From CAZPEV01 sp964585635 (GTDB lineage: Bacteria > Zixibacteria > MSB-5A5 > GN15 > JAAZOE01): a stretch of 17,080 nt of DNA. The position numbers and the translations under genes are program-made. The notes beneath the pieces were generated by a model. The model ran no database searches and was not told where the DNA came from. It saw only the letters and a list, made by a program, of their open reading frames with translations. Shown here one piece after another: positions 1-6,979 of this stretch (position 1 is its first letter; the number at the start of each line of letters is the position of its first letter). The stretch covers positions 1-17,080 of the forward strand of contig CAZPEV010000058.1 in NCBI GenBank assembly GCA_964585635.1. Reading direction: 5' to 3'.

Positions 1-746
1 TCCGTTGTCATGTCCAGCGCGGCAAACCCAAACTGTTTTCCCAGATAGGCCCTGATGATTTCCGATAATTCGAAATAGAACAGCCTGACCTCTCCCTGGC
101 CCGGCAAATCGCGCTCCCGAAGCATGGCCAGCGCCTCAAAGGCGATCTCATAGGCCGGTCGGGGGTCGATTATCTCCGCAGGCATGGCCCGGCGCCGTCG
201 GCGACGGATAATGTAGGCGGCGATGGCGCCCAGCACGAGCAGGGTGATTATAGTCACGTTCCGCGCGGTGTGACTCTGCGCCAACGACAACTGCCCCTTG
301 AGTGGTCGCGGCTTTAGCGTGTCGGCCTGGGCGCCCTCTGCCAGGATCGACTTGATGACGATCTTGATCGGATCGGCGGCGATATATTTCACCGTCGAAT
401 CGGCCGTCAGGTACTCGACCGGGAGCGGAGGAATGACATAGTCGCCGGTGGTGAAAGTGCGAATGCCGAACCTCATGCGCTGCTGCCGGCGACCGTCCTT
501 GAGTCTTTGCTCCGAACCGACGTTATAATCCTTCACGTCAAAGCCGCCCAGATTGGCGCCCACGGCCGGGGGGGTAAGACGGATCGTCGAATCGTAGGTA
601 ATCGTAATCGTATATTGCAGCAGGTCGCCGATATAGGCGGTTTGCTTATCGATCTCGGCCGTTATCTCGATGCCGTTGCCGGCGGCAGCCGCGCCGGTTG
701 CCGTCGCCGCCAGGACAATCAGGATGTAACAGGTCGCCGCTCGCAC
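1..746 (-). CDS. BatD-like membrane protein (second copy), 3' end beyond the left edge
   Basis: I translated this gene by hand; the frame is open from the GTG at 746 to the window edge (248 codons, no stop). It has a signal peptide (about residues 1-22, ending near AAAAG), a beta-rich extracytoplasmic domain (about 25-135, including EITAEIDKQTAYIGDLLQYT), a membrane segment near 163-181 followed by five or more arginines, then a helical cytoplasmic region ending LGKQFGFAALDMTT. This is the BatD/DUF4381-like layout and it repeats that of the gene at 5043-5984. The start is supported by GGAGG at 752-756, 5 nt upstream, and by a TAGTG overlap with the glycosyltransferase stop. In Bat operons such proteins work beside MoxR and VWA proteins at the inner membrane. 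The next gene to the left is likely a VWA (BatA/BatB-like) protein, but that is not visible. Confidence 0.85.
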   Translation of the reverse strand, partial: MRAATCYILIVLAATATGAAAAGNGIEITAEIDKQTAYIGDLLQYTITITYDSTIRLTPPAVGANLGGFDVKDYNVGSEQRLKDGRRQQRMRFGIRTFTTGDYVIPPLPVEYLTADSTVKYIAADPIKIVIKSILAEGAQADTLKPRPLKGQLSLAQSHTARNVTIITLLVLGAIAAYIIRRRRRRAMPAEIIDPRPAYEIAFEALAMLRERDLPGQGEVRLFYFELSEIIRAYLGKQFGFAALDMTT

Positions 747-2227
747 TATTTCCTCCGGTACACTATCATACGTCCGAATGCCCGGTCCGGTTCATAGCCG
801 GCGGCGACCGCCGCCGCCAGCGGCGGATCGGGGTGATCGACGACCACCAGACATTCCGGCCCTCGGCCCTCGAGGGCAGCCCGTAATTCCTCAGACGTCA
901 CCAAGCGATAGAATTCCTTCTCCTGGCGCGATAACGGCAGCGGATATTCAAAGCCAAGGAACTCCGTACCCGGCCAGACCGGCCGATTGGCCAACACCGG
1001 CACTATCGGCTGCTCCGACAGAATCGGTCCGGTAATGTAGGCCGCATTTATATGGGCGCAGATCCGCTTCATGTTTGCCAGCGACAAGTCTTTATCGGAG
1101 GCGCGCACCGCTCCCACAAAAATGACCAGATAAGGGATAAGCGCCAGGATGTAGACAGCCAGACCCCAGTCAATCAATTTGCGGCCGGACATAAAACGCA
1201 GCCAGCGGACACTGCCGTTCCTGAGAAGCCCGACGCCGCCCGGGGTCGCCAGCAGGACAAATGGCACCGCTTGAACAAAGTACTGCTGATGGACCGGGCT
1301 GGGCGCCAGATAGATCAGCGTCAAGATCAAAGCGGTGACACCGGCCAAACCAGTTGGGGAGGCCAGCAGCGTCCACGGCCGCAGGCTGATCTGATTCCTG
1401 CGCCAGGCTATGACGGCGGCCAGGGCCAGAACAAGCAACAGCAGAATCTGTGGATTGACCAGCATTTTGCCGATGACCTCGAGCTTTTGCAGCGCGGAAC
1501 GGGGGACGGTCAGGCTGGGATCGCGCATAAGGTGGAATCCCAGATTGTCAAACAGGAAACGCTTCGGCTCCATCGCGAGGAGATAGATGGCCGGCGCCGA
1601 CACGATTATGCCGCCCGCCAGGCCGGCCAGAACGGCGGCCATTCTCCGACGCGCACTGCCGGCAATGATGGAGAGAAGAAAAAACCCGGCCACCGGCAAA
1701 AGAACCAGGCGGACATTCACCGCCAGAGCCGCCAGGGCGCCCGCCAGAAGAACCGCCGGCAGCTTTTGCCCGGACAGGTACTTGATGATGCTGTAGAAAG
1801 AGGCCATCAGGAACAGGTCGGACCAGGCGAAGGTCTTGGCCACCGAATGCCAGGAGACCACCAACCCGGAAAAAACATACAGGGTTAATAATATTACGAT
1901 GACGCCGTTGTCCGAGACCGTCCGCCGCAGCGCGGCATAGAAAAGCAGCGTCGTCAGGACGGCGGCCATGGCCGACGCCACCCGCGTCTGAAAGAGGGTC
2001 GCCATCCCCTGGCCGGAAAAGAGGGCGAACAGGTACGGCAAATAGGGCATCTGGGGATAGAAGAAATCACGATAGACCATCTTCCCCTCACCGGCCGCCC
2101 GACCCGCCGACAGGTAGAATCCCTCATCGCCGTCAGTCAGCCGATTGAAGGCCAGGAAAGCCAGCAGGCCGACCTGCACGGCGATCAGCAGGATAATGAT
2201 CAGTCTGTCTCGTCCCGCGACCACCAT
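746..2227 (-). CDS. GT-C membrane glycosyltransferase (GT39/PMT-like)
   Basis: This is a 493-residue polytopic membrane protein. About ten hydrophobic segments fill residues 8 to about 370, and a soluble C-terminal part (about 380-493) follows. The first extracytoplasmic loop carries an acidic pair (D34, E35 in TDGDEGFY) followed by a YRDFFYPQMP stretch. This matches the GT-C fold, in which the loop-1 Asp/Glu is catalytic and the sugar donor is polyprenyl-phosphate-linked. The acceptor cannot be told from sequence. ATG 2227 directly follows the TAG of the TPR gene (TAGATG), so translation is probably coupled. Its place between Bat genes is unusual; it may glycosylate envelope proteins or glycans handled by the module (inference). 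Family assignment is by topology and motif only; an ArnT-like or other GT-C relative is possible. Confidence 0.8.
   Translation of the reverse strand: MVVAGRDRLIIILLIAVQVGLLAFLAFNRLTDGDEGFYLSAGRAAGEGKMVYRDFFYPQMPYLPYLFALFSGQGMATLFQTRVASAMAAVLTTLLFYAALRRTVSDNGVIVILLTLYVFSGLVVSWHSVAKTFAWSDLFLMASFYSIIKYLSGQKLPAVLLAGALAALAVNVRLVLLPVAGFFLLSIIAGSARRRMAAVLAGLAGGIIVSAPAIYLLAMEPKRFLFDNLGFHLMRDPSLTVPRSALQKLEVIGKMLVNPQILLLLVLALAAVIAWRRNQISLRPWTLLASPTGLAGVTALILTLIYLAPSPVHQQYFVQAVPFVLLATPGGVGLLRNGSVRWLRFMSGRKLIDWGLAVYILALIPYLVIFVGAVRASDKDLSLANMKRICAHINAAYITGPILSEQPIVPVLANRPVWPGTEFLGFEYPLPLSRQEKEFYRLVTSEELRAALEGRGPECLVVVDHPDPPLAAAVAAGYEPDRAFGRMIVYRRK
752..756 (-). promoter_or_regulatory. Shine-Dalgarno site fixing the GTG start at 746
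   Basis: The minus strand reads GGAGG, then AAATA, then GTG. It lies inside the last codons of the upstream glycosyltransferase gene, whose TAG overlaps the GTG by one base. This strong site is the main reason for choosing GTG 746 rather than a later codon. Confidence 0.75.
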
Positions 2228-3163
2228 CTACCTGACATTCTCCTCAAACACCTGCACCGGCTCGGCTTCGCGCAACTTGTTGACATAGTCCACGACCGTC
2301 TTTTGCCCCTTGTACATGATATAATCTTGGACCACCTGTTCTCTGACATCCTGGAATTGCCGGCCGCCATATTTCTCTTTATTGGCCCGGAAATAGAGAT
2401 TAAGCTCGGTGCTGTCCGGCCGGACGTTGGGAATGATCTTTTCCCGCATGTAAATCTGGGTCAGGTAATCCTTTTCAATGTTTTTTAGATCCTTGAGAAC
2501 GCGGCCGTCCCGGTCGTATCCCTCGCGCAGGGCGGCGTCGTAGATCAACTGCCGACCGATCATCTGGTCGAGAAACTTGCGCCGCTCGTCCCGCGAAATC
2601 ATCTTGTCCCGCATCTCCGCCGGCAAAGTCTGAATCATATCGTTGAACTCGGCCTGGGTCACCTCATGGCTGCCGACCTTGGCCACCAATTTGCCGGCTG
2701 GTTTGGTGGTATCCGGTTCGAGATTGGCCTGGCGGTCAAGCTCCCGCCGGGCGTCCAGGCTGCGCCCCATCCGCTCCAGGCTGGTAATCAGGTTCTTGCC
2801 GGCCTCGTTGATATAGGAGCCGTTCGGATCCAGCGCGCGCGCCCGGATATAATAGGCGGCCGCTTGGGCATAATTGCCGATATCTTCGAAATAGGTTTTG
2901 GCGATCAGGTAATTGACCGCCCCCCGCTCGCCGGGGTTAAGCCGGCTTATATCCAATATCCTCCGGTATTCTTCGATGGCCGCTTCGGGAAGGCCATTGT
3001 CGGCCAGTTCGCCGGCCAGCTTCTTGGCGTCGGCGACCAGATCGGCCGCCGGCTGCTTCGGCAGGGCGCCATAAATCAGAATCACCAGGACCACGGCGGC
3101 GGCGCTCAGCCCCAGGCCGGCCCAGCCGACGATGGCCCCGTATTTGTTTTCCTTTCCCATCAC
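2228..3163 (-). CDS. Membrane-anchored TPR protein with SurA-like chaperone region, no PPIase domain
   Basis: The protein has 311 residues. A short cytoplasmic start is followed by one membrane segment (about 9-31), then TPR-like helices (about 45-150, with EEYRRIL and AAAYYIRARALDPNG). A SurA/PpiC N-terminal-like region follows (about 160-245: VAKVGSHEVTQAEF, KFLDQMIGRQLIYDAALREG). In parvulins a rotamase domain would come next; here the text runs from LNLYFRANKEKYG straight into the usual closing helix QDVREQVVQDYIMYKGQ, so the PPIase domain is absent. TPR proteins are regular partners in Bat operons (BatC, BatE), and this one may act as a periplasmic holdase. The start is GTG 3163 (GGGAG 8 nt upstream) or ATG 3160 (11 nt); the second forms TGATG with the DUF58 stop. 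Confidence 0.8.
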   Translation of the reverse strand: MMGKENKYGAIVGWAGLGLSAAAVVLVILIYGALPKQPAADLVADAKKLAGELADNGLPEAAIEEYRRILDISRLNPGERGAVNYLIAKTYFEDIGNYAQAAAYYIRARALDPNGSYINEAGKNLITSLERMGRSLDARRELDRQANLEPDTTKPAGKLVAKVGSHEVTQAEFNDMIQTLPAEMRDKMISRDERRKFLDQMIGRQLIYDAALREGYDRDGRVLKDLKNIEKDYLTQIYMREKIIPNVRPDSTELNLYFRANKEKYGGRQFQDVREQVVQDYIMYKGQKTVVDYVNKLREAEPVQVFEENVR

Positions 3164-4035
3164 CGACGTTTCTCCCGCATTTTGAAGAATTGAATCAGCG
3201 GCACCGTATACGGCCGGTCGGTGCGAATTTGAATGAAGTCGAGATCGATCAACTGCAGCGACCGTTTCAACTGGTTCATCGCCTCATCCGCCTGCTCGGC
3301 GAAGCGGCGGCGGAATTCCCGCGACGACGTGTCGATCATCATGATCTCATTCGTCTCGGCATCCTCCAATTCCATTATCCCGTAGTCGCCGAACTCCAGC
3401 TCGCGCGGATCGGCGATCTTGACCGCGATCATGTCATGCTTCTTATTGGCGATCCGAAGCGGCTGCCGAAAATCCTCGGAGAGAAAATCCGAAATGAGGA
3501 ACACCACCGACCGCCGCTTGGTCACGCGGCTGAAAAACTCCAAGGCGCCGGCGACGTCGGTCCGGGTGTGTTCCGGCGAGAAATAGAGAATTTCGCGGAT
3601 CAGCCGCAGGACATGCGCCCGGCCCTTCTTGGGCGGGATATACTTCTCGATGGTATCGGTGAAAATAATCAGGCCGACCTTGTCGTTGTTTTTGATCGCC
3701 GAAAAAGCCAGCAGGGCGCACAATTCAGCCGCCAGTTCCTCCTTGTACTTCTCGTGCGTGCCGAACCGTTCCGAGGAAGAGGCGTCCACCATCAGGATCA
3801 CGGTCAGCTCCCGCTCTTCTTTGAACTTCTTGACGTACGGCGCCCCGGTGCGCGCCGTGACGTTCCAGTCGATCAGGCGGATGTCATCCCCCGGCGAGTA
3901 CTCCCGCACTTCTTCGAATTCCATGCCCCGTCCCTTGAAGGTGGAGTGGTATTCGCCGGAGAACAGGTCGTTGACCAGCCGCCGCGTGCGGATTTCGATC
4001 CGCCGGACCTTCTTAAGCAGTTCCCGGGGTATCAT
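3160..4035 (-). CDS. DUF58 domain protein with VWA-like fold
   Basis: This 291-residue protein shows the DUF58 core: residues 36-70 hold GRGMEFEEVREYSPGDD, then IRLIDWNVTARTGAPYVKKF. A VWA-like segment follows (VILMVDASSS, 79-88), whose DxSxS pattern at 84-88 resembles a MIDAS metal-binding site. A second strand and loop, VVFLISDFLSEDF, lies near 157-169. No membrane segment is evident, so it is probably cytoplasmic or peripheral. DUF58 proteins are usually encoded beside MoxR ATPases, and the pair is thought to remodel or activate protein partners. ATG 4035 lies 6 nt after the MoxR stop, and the gene's TGA overlaps the next start. Only a weak ribosome-binding site is visible, which fits coupled translation. 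Confidence 0.93.
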   Translation of the reverse strand: MIPRELLKKVRRIEIRTRRLVNDLFSGEYHSTFKGRGMEFEEVREYSPGDDIRLIDWNVTARTGAPYVKKFKEERELTVILMVDASSSERFGTHEKYKEELAAELCALLAFSAIKNNDKVGLIIFTDTIEKYIPPKKGRAHVLRLIREILYFSPEHTRTDVAGALEFFSRVTKRRSVVFLISDFLSEDFRQPLRIANKKHDMIAVKIADPRELEFGDYGIMELEDAETNEIMMIDTSSREFRRRFAEQADEAMNQLKRSLQLIDLDFIQIRTDRPYTVPLIQFFKMREKRR

Positions 4036-4041
4036 CGCCGA

Positions 4042-5031
4042 TCACGGCACCTCGATGGTATCAAACACTTTTTGGACGATGTCGTCGGCCGTTTTTTCCT
4101 CGGCCTCGGCTTCGTAGGTGACGATCACCCGATGACGCAGCACGTCATGTCCGATCGCCTTGACATCCTCCGGCGTGATATAGCCGCGCCCCTTTAGAAA
4201 GGCATGCGCCTTGGCCGCCAGGTTGAGATAGATCGTGGCGCGGGGGGAGGCCCCGTACAGGATGAAATCGGACAACTCCGCCAGGCCGAAGCGGGCCGGT
4301 TCGCGCGTGGCAAAGACGATATTCAAAATATAATCTTTGACCTTTTCATCCACATAAATGCCCGTGACGACCTTGCGGGCGGCCATGATTTCGGCCGGCG
4401 CCGCCACCGTGCTGACGCCGATCTCTTGGCCGATCGTCATCCGGTTCATGATTATCCGCTCCTCCTCCTGGGATGGATACGAAATCCTCAGCTTCAACAT
4501 GAACCGATCAACCTGCGCCTCCGGAAGCGGATAGGTTCCCTCCTGTTCGATTGGATTCTGGGTCGCCAGCACCAGGAACGGCTCGTCGAGGCGATGCGTC
4601 TCTTCGCCGATCGTCACCTGATGCTCCTGCATCGCCTCCAGCAGCGCCGACTGCACCTTGGCTGGGGAGCGGTTGATTTCGTCGGCCAGGATGATATTGG
4701 CAAAGATCGGCCCTTTCTTGACCGAAAACTCCGCCTTCTGGGGATTGTAAATCATGGTTCCGATCAGGTCGGCCGGCAGAAGGTCGGGCGTAAATTGGAT
4801 GCGCCGAAACTTGGCGTTAATCGCCGCCGCCAGCGTTTTCACGGCCAGCGTCTTGGCCAGGCCCGGCACTCCCTCCAGCAGGATGTGGCCGTCGGCCAGC
4901 AGACCGATCATCATCCGATCGATAATATACTTCTGGCCCACGATCACCGACCCGATTTCCGAGGTCAATCGGGTCACGAATTCCGATTTCTTCTCGACCT
5001 CGTCTTGAATCTGTTTGATATCCAGGTCCAT
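4042..5031 (-). CDS. MoxR-family AAA+ ATPase
   Basis: The protein has 329 residues, the normal family size. Visible motifs are Walker A GVPGLAKT (54-61), Walker B IILADEIN (113-120) followed by the MoxR hallmark RSPAKVQSALLEAMQE, sensor 1 LATQNP (155-160), an arginine-finger region PEAQVDRF (170-177) and sensor 2 GASPRAT (260-266). All ATPase residues seem intact. It is probably a cytoplasmic hexamer that uses ATP to remodel complexes together with the DUF58 protein encoded 6 nt downstream. ATG 5031 has a strong GGAGG at 5036-5040 with 4-nt spacing, in the 11-nt gap after the BatD-like gene. Confidence 0.97.
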   Translation of the reverse strand: MDLDIKQIQDEVEKKSEFVTRLTSEIGSVIVGQKYIIDRMMIGLLADGHILLEGVPGLAKTLAVKTLAAAINAKFRRIQFTPDLLPADLIGTMIYNPQKAEFSVKKGPIFANIILADEINRSPAKVQSALLEAMQEHQVTIGEETHRLDEPFLVLATQNPIEQEGTYPLPEAQVDRFMLKLRISYPSQEEERIIMNRMTIGQEIGVSTVAAPAEIMAARKVVTGIYVDEKVKDYILNIVFATREPARFGLAELSDFILYGASPRATIYLNLAAKAHAFLKGRGYITPEDVKAIGHDVLRHRVIVTYEAEAEEKTADDIVQKVFDTIEVP

Positions 5032-5042
5032 CGGTCCTCCAT

Positions 5043-5984
5043 CTATTTGTTATTTATCTGACGTTCAAAAAAGGCGGACACCGCGCGGTAGGTGTCCTCG
5101 ATATCGGCCGGCGGCGGGGCATCGGGACGAAATTTCACCTTGAGCGCCTTTTCCAGCCATCCCCCCAGTGCCGCCCGCTCCTGGTCGTCATCGATCATCG
5201 CGACGGCTCCCAGCACCTCTTCCCCGGTCATGCCGGATAACGCCAGCTTCCGCTCTTTTTCGATATAGCTGAGAAGCAGGCGATAGAGACGAGAATAGAA
5301 CAATTTGCCGTCGGCTACCGTCTCCTTCTTGATTTCTTTGAGCGATTCGAGGTATCCCTGATCCGCCGCTTGAGGCTGAACCTTCCTTTGCGCCCGGCGT
5401 CGCCGGACGATTACCGCAGCGGCCCCGCTTATGACCACGCCCAGGGCGACGATCGCGGCAACGGCCCAATGCGACAGACCATTTTTCTCCGGCCGCGGCA
5501 TCGGTTTGGCGATCTCGACCGTCAATCGGCCGGTCTGCAGTTGTTGCTGCTGATTGGTGGTTCGATTCGTGGCGGTCAGATCCATTTCCCGGATAACGCC
5601 GGTGCCGAAATCGGTCGGCTCCAGGATGTAACGATAAATCCGCAGCGTCACCTCCTGGCTTCCGCGAGCGGCGTCGGCCCGGCTGGAGACCGATGATGAC
5701 GACCCCAGGATCTTCAGCTTATCCAACTCCGGCAGGGGAAAGTCGCTGATCTGGTATTGGAAAGGATCGCCGTCCCAGGTCAGGGTGACGGTCAGGGTGT
5801 CCCTGGCCTCAAAGGGGATGGCCGTCCGACTGACCTCGGCCGCAATGCTGATATTCCCCGCGCCGGCCCTGGCGGCAAGGAGAAAGGTCATAAGAATCAG
5901 AATGAGGTTCGGCAAGCGGCGGCATCGAATCATAGATATGTGTCCAATTAACGACTCAACTCCGATCCGGTTAACGGATTTCAT
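5043..5984 (-). CDS. BatD-like membrane protein (first copy)
   Basis: The protein has 313 residues. An N-terminal hydrophobic segment (about 25-42, LPNLILILMTFLLAARAGAG) acts as a signal peptide. A beta-rich extracytoplasmic domain follows (about 45-160), with the BatD-like opening ISIAAEVSRTAIPFEARDTL. A membrane helix lies at about 172-194, followed by arginines, and a helical cytoplasmic tail (about 205-313) contains LFYSRLYRLLLSYIEKE and LSGMTGEEVL. It is much shorter than classical BatD (about 600 residues) and fits the compact BatD/DUF4381-like type. ATG 5984 has AGAAGG just upstream; an alternative ATG at 5933 would give a shorter signal peptide but has a poorer ribosome-binding site. 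It is the first gene of the left-hand unit, downstream of a candidate promoter. Confidence 0.85.
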   Translation of the reverse strand: MKSVNRIGVESLIGHISMIRCRRLPNLILILMTFLLAARAGAGNISIAAEVSRTAIPFEARDTLTVTLTWDGDPFQYQISDFPLPELDKLKILGSSSSVSSRADAARGSQEVTLRIYRYILEPTDFGTGVIREMDLTATNRTTNQQQQLQTGRLTVEIAKPMPRPEKNGLSHWAVAAIVALGVVISGAAAVIVRRRRAQRKVQPQAADQGYLESLKEIKKETVADGKLFYSRLYRLLLSYIEKERKLALSGMTGEEVLGAVAMIDDDQERAALGGWLEKALKVKFRPDAPPPADIEDTYRAVSAFFERQINNK

Positions 5985-6001
5985 GTCCCTTCTAAAGATG
6001 G

Positions 6002-6031
6002 ATTATACCACTATAGGTCCGAAAGGTTTAA
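6002..6031 (-). promoter_or_regulatory. Candidate sigma70-type promoter of the Bat-like unit
   Basis: The minus strand carries a perfect TATAAT (-10) at 6007-6002. A weak -35 candidate, TTAAAC, lies at 6031-6026 with an 18-nt spacer. Transcription would start near 5995, giving a leader of only about 11 nt that still holds the AGAAGG ribosome-binding site before ATG 5984. This is the only gene-free stretch of note in the window, so a promoter is expected here. The -10 is convincing; the -35 is not. Confidence 0.55.
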
Positions 6032-6036
6032 CCTTT
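6022..6036. promoter_or_regulatory. 15-nt palindrome overlapping the -35 (possible operator)
   Basis: The sequence AAAGGTTTAACCTTT is two perfect 7-nt inverted arms around one central base. It covers the -35 position of the candidate promoter, which is where a dimeric repressor or regulator would sit. The one-base spacer makes it a poor RNA hairpin, so a protein-binding site is the better reading. No second copy was found by eye. Confidence 0.35.
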
Positions 6037-6086
6037 TTTATGGTTCTGCCATGGATGACATGCGCGACGACGAGAAGCGACCGCGG

Positions 6087-6977
6087 TCAGTAATTCCTGC
6101 CGATCACCAATGCCACCATGCCGGCCAGCATCTCCAACCGCATCAATGACGCCACCATCCGGCATCTGTCCGGCCCAGGTTTGATCGCCAGCCAGACCAT
6201 CTGCGCTCCCGCCGGGACAATTACAAGCGCAAGGACAACATATAGATACGTTAGACTGAACCACCCCACAATATATATCGCCAAACTGAGAACCACAACC
6301 GCTGTGATCAGGGTTCCACTGGCTATGACTGTAAGACGCGGACCAAATACGATCGGGGCCGTCCGCCGTCCGATAAGGCGATCACCGGCAACATCAGCCG
6401 AATCCTTGATTAACTCGCGTGCCAGATGCATGACAATCGCCAGCACGGCCGGCACCACGGGGCCCGGCCATGTCAAGGCAGAGGCCGCACCTGTCGGCGT
6501 TCCTCCCAAGAGGAAGACCATCCCCCCTAATACCGCTACGGTCAGATTCCTGGCAAGAACCACTCTCCCCAAACTCGTATTGTAGAGGGCCAGCAAGACG
6601 ACGACCGTGATTACGATGATCTTTCCCCACAGCGTCAGCCCAAACAGCAGGGCGAATGATATCACCAGAAATATCGCCGCCGTCGTCTTGGCCTGCGCCG
6701 GCGACACCTTTCCCGATGGCAAGGCCCGCCGGGGATGATTGATCCGGTCGGCCGCGACGTCGCTGAGGTCGTTGATAATATTGCCGAACCCGCAAACGAA
6801 AAAAGCCGCCGCCATGGCCGCGATATCGGGATGGCGCGGTTGCGATGTCGGCGAAAGGTACTGCCCCACGGCGACCGCCAGGGCGGCCATCAGACAGTTA
6901 TGTATTCGAATCAGTGAGAGGTTGGCCAATATCGCGGTCACAAGCCATAATCTGGACGGCAGAGCGGGTCGGGTCAA
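6087..6977 (-). CDS. UbiA-family prenyltransferase (DGGGP synthase-like)
   Basis: This 296-residue integral membrane protein shows both Asp-rich motifs of the UbiA superfamily: NDLSDVAAD at 69-77, followed by RINHPRRALPSG, and KDSADVAGD at 191-199, followed by RLIGRRTAPI. About eight to nine hydrophobic helices are visible. The family transfers a prenyl chain from prenyl diphosphate to an acceptor using Mg2+. The motif wording is closest to the geranylgeranylglycerol-phosphate geranylgeranyltransferase branch, which makes ether lipids in archaea and has bacterial homologues of less certain role; quinone or other acceptors remain possible. The start is uncertain: TTG 6977 follows the Omp85 stop by 2 nt (TAGGATTG, with AGGA directly adjacent), and GTG 6941 is the alternative. 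No quinone or lipid genes lie nearby to settle the substrate. Confidence 0.9.
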   Translation of the reverse strand: MTRPALPSRLWLVTAILANLSLIRIHNCLMAALAVAVGQYLSPTSQPRHPDIAAMAAAFFVCGFGNIINDLSDVAADRINHPRRALPSGKVSPAQAKTTAAIFLVISFALLFGLTLWGKIIVITVVVLLALYNTSLGRVVLARNLTVAVLGGMVFLLGGTPTGAASALTWPGPVVPAVLAIVMHLARELIKDSADVAGDRLIGRRTAPIVFGPRLTVIASGTLITAVVVLSLAIYIVGWFSLTYLYVVLALVIVPAGAQMVWLAIKPGPDRCRMVASLMRLEMLAGMVALVIGRNY

Positions 6978-6979
6978 TC

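Noticed and set aside
780..840. Dense GCCGCC/GGCGGC repeats resembling a repetitive element
   Set aside because: The stretch is inside the glycosyltransferase coding region and encodes an Ala-rich segment (PPLAAAVAAGYEP), so codon bias explains it.
1052..5061. Long plus-strand open frames (about 280-335 codons at 1052-1888, 3190-4197 and 4204-5061)
   Set aside because: They lie wholly antisense to genes with clear family motifs, have Arg/His/Gln-rich compositions with no domain or signal peptide, and reflect the GC-rich codon pattern of the opposite strand.
6022..6040. AAAGGT / ACCTTT followed by a T-run on the plus strand, as an intrinsic terminator
   Set aside because: The stem is short and AT-rich with a three-base loop, no plus-strand gene ends here, and on the minus strand there is no T-run.
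6079..6088. Perfect palindrome GACCGCGGTC at the UbiA stop codon
   Set aside because: It is short, GC-rich and without a T-run or a second copy; such palindromes are expected by chance in this composition.
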